Shown here piece by piece: positions 18,340 through 26,320 of a stretch of 64,000 nt of DNA. The stretch is from an uncultured Pseudomonadales bacterium (GTDB lineage Bacteria > Pseudomonadota > Gammaproteobacteria > Pseudomonadales > Porticoccaceae). The stretch spans positions 456,363 through 520,362 of the forward strand of contig CALSRZ010000005.1 in NCBI GenBank assembly GCA_943788895.1, written 5' to 3'. The notes under the pieces were generated by a model. It was not told the origin of the DNA, made no database searches, and was given only the letters and a program-made list of their open reading frames with translations. Positions within the stretch are counted from its first letter, which is position 1, and each line of letters starts with the position of its first letter. Both the position numbers and the translations under genes were made by a program.

Positions 18340-18435
18340 TCATTTCCGCGCATTAGTAATACTACCTAACTTCAGGAGTCCCATCTGACAAAAGGGTGAG
18401 TACCCCCGGGGTGGGTTCGGCGTAGGTGAAAATTG
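18340..18435 (-). promoter_or_regulatory. Duplicated regulatory block, copy 2
   Basis: Counterpart of 16876-16971, ending 76 bp before the ClpP-like lipoprotein start. The TTGTCA-N17-TAGGTA pair and the ATTAGTAAT core are conserved while flanking bases vary, which is the pattern expected for a functional promoter/operator. Confidence 0.55.
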
Positions 18436-18466
18436 GCACTTATTGTCCTTGAATACCACTTTTAAC

Positions 18467-18487
18467 TGTCACACAATGTGGCACACA
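18467..18487. promoter_or_regulatory. Candidate right-end integrase arm sites
   Basis: TGTCACACAA at 18467-18476, identical to the two left-end copies, followed directly by the imperfect copy TGTGGCACACA. It lies 70 bp inside attR. Confidence 0.5.
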
Positions 18488-18545
18488 TTCTCCAATTTTG
18501 GGGATTAAGTATTGAAAGTTAGGTGCCTGCTAATAATAGCCTTTG

Positions 18546-18668
18546 TCGCCCAATGCGTTCCCTGACAGCCGGGTTGCAACGGGTTAAAACTAATAGGCTG
18601 ATCTAAGCATGTAGAGCCGAGAGCAGCGGATTAGCGGACGCGGGTTCAATTCCCGCCGCCTCCACCAA
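18546..18668 (+). repeat. attR: duplicated 3' end of ssrA
   Basis: Repeats 8567-8689 with one difference. Island length between the repeats is close to 9.9 kb. The sequence just beyond carries a strong terminator that is presumably the original ssrA terminator. Confidence 0.93.
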
Positions 18669-18711
18669 TAACAAACCTCAACCCGAAAGGGTTGGGGTTT
18701 TTTATTGGCTG
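18647..18711 (+). repeat. tmRNA-tail unit, copy A (with terminator)
   Basis: A 65-bp unit: tmRNA T-arm/acceptor end with CCA plus a terminator with GAAA tetraloop (AAACCTCAACCC / GGGTTGGGGTTT, 18673-18700) and T-run. Repeated exactly at 18815-18879. The outer CCAATAA / TTATTGG extends the dyad. Confidence 0.85.
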
Positions 18712-19005
18712 AAATTGGAATGAATCAAGCACAAAGCGGGTTCACAAAACGTCAGGATAGACGTTTTGGGCGCCGAAGGCGGGCGCAAGCCCGAGGGCCA
18801 AGGATGGCCCGAGCCAATTCCCGCCGCCTCCACCAATAACAAACCTCAACCCGAAAGGGTTGGGGTTTTTTATTGGCTGGAGCGGAGCGACAGATGCCCC
18901 GCGAAGCGGGTCCAGCCGAGCCACGCAGTGGCGAGACAACGCGGGAGCGCAGCGACGGCGGCCCCGAAGGGGTGAGGACGAAGGACGAATAATTCCCGCC
19001 GCCTC
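18712..19005. other. GC-rich palindromic spacers between tmRNA-tail copies
   Basis: Two spacers (18712-18814 and 18880-18990), each much richer in GC than the surroundings and full of small inverted repeats (for example CCAAGGATGGCCCGAG, CCCCGCGAAGCGGG, GCCCCGAAGGGG). Each is followed by a tmRNA-tail copy: 65 bp after the first, only AATTCCCGCCGCCTC (18991-19005) after the second. No reading frame of note. Confidence 0.6.
18815..18879 (+). repeat. tmRNA-tail unit, copy B
   Basis: Second exact 65-bp copy, 168 bp downstream of copy A. Too short to encode any functional RNA; it retains the CCA and the whole terminator. Confidence 0.85.
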
Positions 19006-19216
19006 ATAAAGATATAGCTTGTAGAAATAATCAAATACCCTTTATTTAAAGCCTATCTAGTTGCCGCCATCAAAATAGCTATGCCAATGCTAATAGGGTA
19101 ATCTATAGAATAATAAATAATTTAAATAAAGCCCAAAAAGCGTATTTAGGGGTAAGGCATATCCTTAAAGAATAAATCTATTTTCGGGCTTAAAAGGGTA
19201 CAGGGGATTAGTTTTA
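19006..19216. other. Leader region of RCC1-like gene
   Basis: About 210 bp of AT-rich sequence upstream of the next gene. A promoter is expected here but no strong -35/-10 pair stands out. Confidence 0.3.
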
Positions 19217-22200
19217 ATGCTTAAAATCATCGGCAAATCATTGCGAAATATTGCATCTGCAGCGGATTTATTTTCTTATTGCTCTTATAAGATTATCGTT
19301 TCTTTGGTCCTCTTGTTTTTTTCAGTAAATAGTATCGCTCTGGATGATGGCCTTTCTCCCTATAAATTATCTTCAGGTGGATCTCACAGCTGTGCTGTTG
19401 ATGATTCAGGCGTAAGTTGCTGGGGATATGATGCATATGGACAGCTCAATGTGCCTGAGCTTAATAATCCTATTCAGCTCTCATCAGGCAATTATCACAC
19501 ATGCGCTATAGATGAATCGGAGCTGATCTGCTGGGGCTTTAATCAGTTTGCCCAAACTGATGTACCTGGGTTAAGTAATCCAACGGAATTATCTCTTGGT
19601 GGCTATCATAGTTGTGCAATTGATGACTCGGGAGTGGTCTGCTGGGGGCATAATAATTACGGTCAGACTAACGTGCCCGCACTCATTAATCCTGTGCGCA
19701 TAGAATCTGGCTTTTGGCATTCATGTGCGCTTGATGATTCGGGTTGGGTTTGCTGGGGTAGAAATGAGTTTGGTCAAATTGATGTGCCTGCATTAACCAA
19801 TCCGACTCAGCTAGATCTTGGAGGGCACCATTCCTGCGCCCTTGATGATAATGGGGTTGAATGTTGGGGCTGGAATGAATATGGGCAGGTCGATGTGCCT
19901 GCATTGAGTAATCCAAGACAGTTGTTCTTGGGAGGTGAGCACAGCTGCGCTTTAGATGATTCGGGTCTTGTTTGTTGGGGAGATAATAGAGAGGGGCAGA
20001 CTGAGGTTCCAGCATTAGGTGATATTGTCCAGGTGTCTTTGGGTAACGCGCATAGCTGTGTTCTTGATGATACTGGCTTGGTCTGCTGGGGAAAAAATGA
20101 TCGTGCCCAGACGGACACACCAGTCTTTTTTATTGATACTGATGGCGATGGTGTCGGCGACAATGCTGATAGCGATTATGATGGCGATGGCATTTTAGAT
20201 GCTTATAGCACTAGTAGTATTCTAATACCGCAGCACGGAGATTATATTTACCGCTCTGGTGATGATGCATTGACCAACTGCATTAAAGCCGATAATGGTG
20301 TCCACTGTTTTCTCTCTTCTCAATACACAGATTTCGGCCAGTTAAGTCCTCCGGAAAATCTGACCGATGTAATAGATATCCAATCTGGAAGCACTCACGC
20401 ATGCGCACTGCATTTAAATAACACTGGTGATCCCACAGTAACCTGCTGGGGTGACAATGGTGCCGGTGAAACTGACGTTCCTTCACTCTCAGGGCCATAT
20501 GCAATTAGTAGCCACAAAAAATATACCTGCGCATTGGATAATTCCGGGGTTGTTTGCTGGGGAGTTGATTCGAGTAGTGATGTGCTAAGTGCGATACCAA
20601 GCTTTTCGTCGCCGCAACAGATTTCAGTGGGTAGTGGCCATGCCTGCGTGCTGTCAAACGATGAGGTAACCTGCTGGGGCAGAAATAATACACAGCAGCT
20701 TTCAGTTCCGTCGGGTCTTGCTAATATTCGTAAGCTCGAGAGTGCGCATCTCTCAAGCTGTGTTATAGCAAACAATGATGTTTCTTGTTGGGGGCAATTG
20801 GCCAGTGAAACTACTCCTGAGCTGAGTAATCCGCGAGATCTCGACGTCGGTAGCGCCCATGCCTGTGCGCTAGATGATACCGGTATCGTATGTTGGGGTG
20901 ATGATACTTACGGTCAATTACAGGTGCCGTCAAACCTCTCTGAGGTCGAGTCTATCTGGCTTGGTAACGAATCTAGCTGTGCAGTATCGAGTGAGGGTTT
21001 CAGTTGCTGGGGGAGAAACTCTAAGGGGCAGATTGATATCCCTGAGGATATATTAGTTCATTCAAATAATGGCGATGGCGATGGCGATGGCGATGGTGAT
21101 GGTGATGGTGATGGTGATGGTGATGGTGATGGTGATGGTGTCTTAGATATTAATGATGCATTTCCTTCGGATGCCAGCGAAACATTGGATACCGATGGCG
21201 ATGGAATTGGTAACAATGCGGATACTGATGATGATAATGATGGCGTTGAAGATTCAGTTGATGGATTTCCTTTGGATGCAAACGAAACCTTAGATACCGA
21301 TGGGGATGGTATCGGCGACAATGTCGACACTGATACCGATAACGATGGGATTCTGGATTTTCAACAGCAGGTACAACTAGTAAAAGATGGTGCGATATCC
21401 GACCTATGGAACCGTTGGTCTGGCTATGAGGAATATGAGTTGGGCGTTAGTGCCTACTGTGATCACTCGTCTGATACCAGCGAGGATATTTCTGGGAAGT
21501 GTGAAAAACTAAGCTGGAATCTTATAGATGATTCCACTTATAGCGGTAATGGACAGGTATCGACTGTCGTTGAATTAAATCAGCTTCCATATGCTGGGTT
21601 GGGCGGCTCTACCCTCAACCTCACTCGTGATTGGGATTTGGGTTCTGTAGACCTAAGTCATATGAAAGATGGCTATATTCAATTTGATCTAAAGGTTATT
21701 GAGTCGCCTGAAAATCAAAAGCTCTGGGTTGGGCTCTACGGTGATACAGGTGTCGGATGGCTGGAATTTGATGCACCCGAAACCGGCACTTGGACAACCA
21801 TAACAGTTGCTATCAAAGACCTGAATGCGCCCGGTGGAGAAGGCCCCTACGAGGGGGACTTATCTGCGATTAGGTGGCCATTTATGATAGATCAGTGGGA
21901 TGGCCTTGAGAGTCCTTTAGTCTATCGCCTGAATAATATTTCTTTGATCTCACACCACAATGGGTTTGACTCAAACGCTCAGTTAGGCGACATGTTCCCG
22001 ACAGATCCTTCTGCCTCCGCTGATTTTGATGGTGATGGTTTGCCCGATGAATGGAATGAGGGGAAAGGTGAGGGTGACTCAACAACTGGATTAACCCTTG
22101 ATTCTGATGATGACAATGATGGCGTATCGGATGATCTGGATCTGTTTCCGCTAAATCCTCTAGAAAGTATGGATAGCGATGGCGATGGTGTCGGCAACAA

Positions 22201-22672
22201 TACCGACAGTGATGACGATAATGATGGTGTTGATGATGCTATTGACCACTTCCCATATGATGCCGATGAAACAGTAGATACTGACTCGGATGGTATAGGT
22301 AACAATGCCGACAGCGATGATGATAATGATGGTGTTGATGATGCTATTGACCACTTCCCATACGATGCTGATGAAGCAGTAGATACTGACGCGGATGGTA
22401 TAGGTAATAATGCCGACAGCGATGACGATGCAGATGGTATTGTGGATAGTTTGGATAGATTTCCACTAACAGCCTATGATCAATCACAAAAATTACTTGA
22501 TATAGACGCAAATGGGCGGGTTGATGCCTTAACCGATGGTCTGGTTATTCTTCGCTATATGTTTGGTTATAGTGGCGATGATCTTATCAATGGTGCCATA
22601 GCGGAAGATGCGTCAAGAACCACTTCAGCAGAAATTGAAGCCTATCTTGAGGCACTGATTCCAGAACTATAA
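19217..22672 (+). CDS. Large secreted RCC1-repeat / thrombospondin-3 / dockerin-like protein
   Basis: 1151 residues. A hydrophobic segment at 27-42 serves as signal peptide. Residues about 50-305 and 340-610 hold RCC1-like blades of the form HSCALDDSGVVCWG..GQ..VPAL, each with a Cys pair. A run of about 11 Gly-Asp dipeptides follows (618-640), encoded by a six-base repeat. Then come calcium-binding thrombospondin type 3 repeats (DTDGDGIGNNADTDDDNDG), a jelly-roll-like domain at about 720-915 that resembles carbohydrate-binding modules, more type 3 repeats (930-1085) and a dockerin/EF-hand-like end (LLDIDANGRVDALTDGLVIL). It is likely an extracellular Ca2+-dependent adhesion or glycan-binding protein. 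A link to glucan use rests only on position and the jelly-roll domain. The stop codon lies in a 13-nt tandem repeat. Confidence 0.75.
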   Translation: MLKIIGKSLRNIASAADLFSYCSYKIIVSLVLLFFSVNSIALDDGLSPYKLSSGGSHSCAVDDSGVSCWGYDAYGQLNVPELNNPIQLSSGNYHTCAIDESELICWGFNQFAQTDVPGLSNPTELSLGGYHSCAIDDSGVVCWGHNNYGQTNVPALINPVRIESGFWHSCALDDSGWVCWGRNEFGQIDVPALTNPTQLDLGGHHSCALDDNGVECWGWNEYGQVDVPALSNPRQLFLGGEHSCALDDSGLVCWGDNREGQTEVPALGDIVQVSLGNAHSCVLDDTGLVCWGKNDRAQTDTPVFFIDTDGDGVGDNADSDYDGDGILDAYSTSSILIPQHGDYIYRSGDDALTNCIKADNGVHCFLSSQYTDFGQLSPPENLTDVIDIQSGSTHACALHLNNTGDPTVTCWGDNGAGETDVPSLSGPYAISSHKKYTCALDNSGVVCWGVDSSSDVLSAIPSFSSPQQISVGSGHACVLSNDEVTCWGRNNTQQLSVPSGLANIRKLESAHLSSCVIANNDVSCWGQLASETTPELSNPRDLDVGSAHACALDDTGIVCWGDDTYGQLQVPSNLSEVESIWLGNESSCAVSSEGFSCWGRNSKGQIDIPEDILVHSNNGDGDGDGDGDGDGDGDGDGDGDGVLDINDAFPSDASETLDTDGDGIGNNADTDDDNDGVEDSVDGFPLDANETLDTDGDGIGDNVDTDTDNDGILDFQQQVQLVKDGAISDLWNRWSGYEEYELGVSAYCDHSSDTSEDISGKCEKLSWNLIDDSTYSGNGQVSTVVELNQLPYAGLGGSTLNLTRDWDLGSVDLSHMKDGYIQFDLKVIESPENQKLWVGLYGDTGVGWLEFDAPETGTWTTITVAIKDLNAPGGEGPYEGDLSAIRWPFMIDQWDGLESPLVYRLNNISLISHHNGFDSNAQLGDMFPTDPSASADFDGDGLPDEWNEGKGEGDSTTGLTLDSDDDNDGVSDDLDLFPLNPLESMDSDGDGVGNNTDSDDDNDGVDDAIDHFPYDADETVDTDSDGIGNNADSDDDNDGVDDAIDHFPYDADEAVDTDADGIGNNADSDDDADGIVDSLDRFPLTAYDQSQKLLDIDANGRVDALTDGLVILRYMFGYSGDDLINGAIAEDASRTTSAEIEAYLEALIPEL
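21071..21136 (+). repeat. Hexanucleotide microsatellite (GGYGAT)11
   Basis: Eleven GGCGAT/GGTGAT units encode a Gly-Asp linker. Slippage would change linker length by two residues without changing frame. Confidence 0.9.
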
Positions 22673-22687
22673 AGAAGAGCTATAAAG
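22667..22687 (+). repeat. 13-nt tandem repeat across the stop codon of the RCC1-like gene
   Basis: CTATAAAG at 22667 contains the TAA stop and recurs at 22680, 13 bases on, giving a second TAA in another frame. Confidence 0.5.
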
Positions 22688-22702
22688 AACAACTTGAAGT
22701 TG

Positions 22703-22732
22703 GAAAGGGGCTAGAAACGGCCCCTTTTTTTC
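22703..22732 (+). terminator. Terminator after RCC1-like gene
   Basis: AAAGGGGC / GCCCCTTT stem with a short loop and a run of T. Confidence 0.88.
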
Positions 22733-23046
22733 GTCAGTATTTTTTATATCGACGAATATAGCTGGGAGATATCTGCTGGAGATTCCTCGCAGGCTCTTAA
22801 CTATTTCGCTCTGTCGGGATGGCAATGGTTTATTTAACTCTCTATGCATAACGATGCTTATCTGTGCCACTCAACCTTCAAAACACGTAATTCGTCCTAA
22901 AAAAGGTTCGGATGACCGTATTTTCACTAACCCGAACAACTTATATTCTAATGACACTAGTATGTAGGCTAGAAAAAATGCGCGCGCTTGATTTGGCCCA
23001 AGAGAATCAAAGCCCGCTGATAATAACGAGTAATGGTGTTCATTTA

Positions 23047-24525
23047 ATGAAAAATATAAAAATAATAGGCTTAATGCTGACAGTTTTTTTAACCGGTTGT
23101 CAGGAAGGTATGAATAATTCAGAAGAAAAATCACAGCAAGCTACACAAAATAATCAAATTGATATCCAAGGGGTGACTGTTTACACCACCGCTAAGGATA
23201 CCGATAAGCGCCTGACCCTTACCGATGAGCTTACTTTTGAGCTAGGCGTACAGCCATTCGAAAATGAAGTCTCGGTCTTTGTAAACCCGAATAAGCGCTA
23301 CCAAAAAGTGCTTGGCTTCGGTGGTGCAATTACCGATGCCAGTTCCGAAGTATTTGCCAAGCTGCCTGCTGATAAGCAGGAAGAGCTGCTGACAGCATAC
23401 TTTGATAAAGAGGACGGTATTGGTTACACCGTGGTTCGCACTTCCATTCACAGCTCGGATTTTGGCAGCGGTAGCCACACCTATATTGAAGAGGGTGATA
23501 AGTCTCTAGAGACCTTTAATATTGATAAGGACCGCGAGTTCCGAATCCCGATGATCAAGCGTGCCACAGAAGCTGCCGGCGGCGATATAACCTTCTATGC
23601 CAGCCCCTGGAGTGCTCCGGCCTTTATGAAGAGCAACAATAATATGTTGCGCGGCGGCAAGTTGTTACCTGAGTACTACGAAACTTGGGCAATGTATTTT
23701 GCCAAGTTTATTAAAGCTTATGAGGCCGAGGGCATGCCGGTTTGGGGTGTGACTATCCAGAATGAGCCAATGGCCGTGCAGCGTTGGGAGTCGATGATTT
23801 ACACCGCTGAAGAAGAGCGCGACTTTCTTAAGAATCACCTCGGGCCTGTGCTTGAGCGTGAAGGTTTGGGCGATAAGAAAATCGTTGTCTGGGATCATAA
23901 CCGCGATCTGATTACCCGTCGTGCCAATGTAATTTTCGAAGATCCTGAAGCGGCAAAATACGCTTGGGGTATAGGTTTTCACTGGTATGAAACCTGGGCC
24001 GGTGGCGAGACTATGCATGACAACCTGGCGCTGGTTCACGAGTCTTATCCGACCAAAAATCTGCTGTTTACCGAGGGGACTAATGAAAACTTTAGTGCCG
24101 ACCGCTACCAGCACTGGCCAAATGCCGAGCGCTATGGTCACTCAATGATCAACGATTTTAACCGCGGGACTGTGGGTTGGACTGATTGGAATATTTTGCT
24201 CGACCACACTGGCGGACCCAATCATGTGCAGAACTTCTGTTTTGCGCCTATTCACGCTGATACGCGAACAGGTGAGCTGATTTACACACCAACCTACTAT
24301 TATTTGGGCCACTTCTCCAAATTTGTTCGCCCACAAGCCCAGCGTATGAGTACTAGCAGCAGCCGCAGCTTTTTACTGGCCACGTCGTTTATCAACGAAG
24401 ATAACCAGATGGCGACTATCGTGATGAACCATACAGATGAAGCGGTTAACTATAACTTCTTTGTTGGTGAACAGCAGACCAAGCTGACTATCCCGCCTCG
24501 CGCGATGCAGACATTGGTTTACTAG
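23047..24525 (+). CDS. GH30 family glucanase lipoprotein (probable beta-1,6-glucanase)
   Basis: 492 residues from ATG 23047, chosen because it begins a lipoprotein signal (MKNIKIIGLMLTVFLTGC, lipobox LTGC); longer in-frame starts exist upstream but would hide it. The GH30 barrel has the motif FGGAITDASSEVF, the acid/base Glu in TIQNEP at about residue 240 and the nucleophile Glu in LLFTEGTNE at about 343, with the C-terminal beta-domain. Family members of this type cut beta-1,6 linkages, which would remove side branches of laminarin; this specificity is inferred from context. Periplasmic or surface-exposed. Followed by a strong terminator. Confidence 0.88.
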   Translation: MKNIKIIGLMLTVFLTGCQEGMNNSEEKSQQATQNNQIDIQGVTVYTTAKDTDKRLTLTDELTFELGVQPFENEVSVFVNPNKRYQKVLGFGGAITDASSEVFAKLPADKQEELLTAYFDKEDGIGYTVVRTSIHSSDFGSGSHTYIEEGDKSLETFNIDKDREFRIPMIKRATEAAGGDITFYASPWSAPAFMKSNNNMLRGGKLLPEYYETWAMYFAKFIKAYEAEGMPVWGVTIQNEPMAVQRWESMIYTAEEERDFLKNHLGPVLEREGLGDKKIVVWDHNRDLITRRANVIFEDPEAAKYAWGIGFHWYETWAGGETMHDNLALVHESYPTKNLLFTEGTNENFSADRYQHWPNAERYGHSMINDFNRGTVGWTDWNILLDHTGGPNHVQNFCFAPIHADTRTGELIYTPTYYYLGHFSKFVRPQAQRMSTSSSRSFLLATSFINEDNQMATIVMNHTDEAVNYNFFVGEQQTKLTIPPRAMQTLVY

Positions 24526-24557
24526 TTCGCTACTAAATACTGTAGATAGATTGCACA

Positions 24558-24587
24558 AACCGGCTGCCTTGGTAGCCGGTTTTTTTA
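24558..24587 (+). terminator. Terminator after GH30
   Basis: AACCGGCT-GCCTTGGT-AGCCGGTT with seven T. Confidence 0.92.
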
Positions 24588-24596
24588 TGTATAGTA

Positions 24597-24631
24597 TTTT
24601 TAAGAATAGCTTTTTAAGAGACTGTTTTTAA
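24597..24631 (-). repeat. 14-nt triple tandem repeat across the AraC-regulator stop codon
   Basis: TTTTTAA at 24597, 24611 and 24625, exactly 14 bases apart. The last overlaps the TAA stop of the regulator gene (24630-24628). On the coding strand this gives TAA in all three frames. Confidence 0.55.
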
Positions 24632-25830
24632 AGCTCAGCGCTGTCTGATGGCTGATCTGGATTCTGGCGATACTGGGTGGGAGTTATACCCTCAATCTTC
24701 TTAAAGAAGGTATAGAAAACCGACTTGCTGTTAAAGCCGACTTCCAGATAGATATCGGTGATCGTGGTATTTTTATATTCGGCAGAAGTAAGCATTCGCT
24801 TAGCTTCTTCAATACGGTAACGGTTGATAAATTCATAGTAGTTAATGCCGAAGTGGCGGTTGATCAACATCGACAGGTCACGGGGCATAATATTTAGCGA
24901 CTCTGCCAGACTGTCGAGAGTAATATCCGGCTCCATATAGATCTTGTCCCTGCGGATTCCCTCGTCTACCTGTGCTGCCAGTTCCGGCTGTAAGAATTCT
25001 TCCTCACTGGCCTTCTGGCTGACAACCGGTTCACTAACCTGCTCGAAGGCACCGAAGTAGCGAACAGCGGTGAACACCAGTAAATTAACCAGTGCAAAGG
25101 TAATGTAGTAACCGGTAAGTCCGATATTGCTCAGCTGTGCCTGTGCAAAACTAAAGCCGGTAAACACATTGGTGATCTTGGCGCCGATAAGAAGCATCTC
25201 TGAAACCATCACCATTAAAAAGCCGATAACTAGCGCGCGCAGCCAGGAGATATGGACTTTCTCCATATTCGAGTTGGTGTTTTGCAGCAGGCTGCTATAG
25301 CGGCTGATCAGTACGTAACAGCCAATGCCGTAGAAAACTCTTACCCACTTGCTGAAGAACTCCATATAGACATAGTTGGCGCTGTAGACAAAGGTCTCGG
25401 AATTAATCATATCCAGACGCTGTTCCTGGGGTTGGCTATAGAATGCCGTCCAGATAAAGGTCCCATAGATAAGCAGTGGAATCAGGTGCAGCAGATCAAA
25501 TTTGGAGAGAGAAAAATCCCTAAATACCAGCGATTTAAAGCATAAAAACAGCAGCGCGCCATCGACGTAATAGGCGATGGCGGGAACGAAATACAGGCTT
25601 GGGACTTTCTCGCGGGCGATAAACTTAAAGTCTGCCCCCCACATCATCAGCTCATTGATTGGGATCAGGGCATGGGCAAATAGAAATAGGGCGAAGAAAA
25701 GTATGCTGATGTTGTTGCGAAAAGCGGTTGCAGACAGCAACAAAAAGCAAAACAGGCACTGCATCGCCGTCATCAGCAAGATTACGTCGTGGAAATTAAA
25801 TAGTACCGTGTCGAATTCTAGAGTTCCCAT
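24628..25830 (-). CDS. Membrane-anchored AraC-family transcriptional regulator
   Basis: About 400 residues from ATG 25830 (AGAGG 7 bases before). Seven or so hydrophobic segments occupy residues 10-265, then a linker and a C-terminal AraC DNA-binding domain with two helix-turn-helix units (ITLDSLAESLNIMPRDLSMLINRHFG; ITDIYLEVGFNSKSVFYTFFKK, and the signature EGITPTQYR). This layout occurs for regulators beside TonB-receptor polysaccharide loci and may sense sugars or membrane signals directly. Divergent from the GH16-like/receptor/GH5 cluster, its likely target. Confidence 0.85.
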   Translation of the reverse strand: MGTLEFDTVLFNFHDVILLMTAMQCLFCFLLLSATAFRNNISILFFALFLFAHALIPINELMMWGADFKFIAREKVPSLYFVPAIAYYVDGALLFLCFKSLVFRDFSLSKFDLLHLIPLLIYGTFIWTAFYSQPQEQRLDMINSETFVYSANYVYMEFFSKWVRVFYGIGCYVLISRYSSLLQNTNSNMEKVHISWLRALVIGFLMVMVSEMLLIGAKITNVFTGFSFAQAQLSNIGLTGYYITFALVNLLVFTAVRYFGAFEQVSEPVVSQKASEEEFLQPELAAQVDEGIRRDKIYMEPDITLDSLAESLNIMPRDLSMLINRHFGINYYEFINRYRIEEAKRMLTSAEYKNTTITDIYLEVGFNSKSVFYTFFKKIEGITPTQYRQNPDQPSDSAEL

Positions 25831-25833
25831 CAA

Positions 25834-26320
25834 CTGCCTCTATAAGCGGGTAATGCATCGCTATATTTTATTTTTGCAATTTATTCTAACTGCAATCGAA
25901 TAACTTGAGTCTGTGTGGAATGCTTTACACAATCGTCCGGATAAACTCTGTGAGTACTAAAACACCTAAACGAACCCTTTTTACGCTGCATATTATGGCT
26001 TAGATCGTTTATTTTTGTGTGAAAAGTTATTCACTATTAAAAGTTACTTCTACCCTCTAGCGGCGTATATTTGCAGCTATCCGAACAGCTATTCCCACTA
26101 AAAAACGCTTTTTTTCCAACATTTGGTGTCCGAGTACGTTACTCGGACGATTACTACAGCTGTGATTTGTAGATTAGCGTGACAAATTTAGTTTTCGCTG
26201 CGGCAAGGCTGAATAACATAGAATCACCAGGCGCTAGATTTCAATCCATGTAATTGATATCAGCGACCGGAAATAAGCGGCGATTGACCGCTTACATAAT
26301 AAGAGAGATGGGGGAGTACC
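25834..26320. promoter_or_regulatory. Divergent regulatory region with perfect inverted repeat
   Basis: 487 bp without genes between the AraC regulator and the GH16-like gene. It contains GTCCGAGTA-CGT-TACTCGGAC (26128-26148), a perfect 9-bp dyad, as candidate operator. GAGATGGGGGAG precedes the GH16-like start. No reading frame of note. Confidence 0.5.

Noticed and set aside
18647..18879. Additional tRNA or tmRNA genes
   Set aside because: Only the last T-arm and acceptor bases are present; no 5' half or anticodon arm.
19686..20163. Minus-strand frames opposite the RCC1-like repeats
   Set aside because: They arise from repetitive codon use of the blades; composition is Pro/His/Ser-rich low complexity.
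21071..21136. Regular short repeats as CRISPR-like array
   Set aside because: Six-base units without spacers, in frame within a coding region; a microsatellite coding for Gly-Asp.
22480..22672. Dockerin-like end as evidence of a cellulosome
   Set aside because: No cohesin domain is seen in the window; isolated dockerin-like ends are common in non-cellulosomal marine bacteria.
22912..23046. Longer GH30 start
   Set aside because: The in-frame extension has no ribosome-binding site and would place the lipoprotein signal inside the protein.
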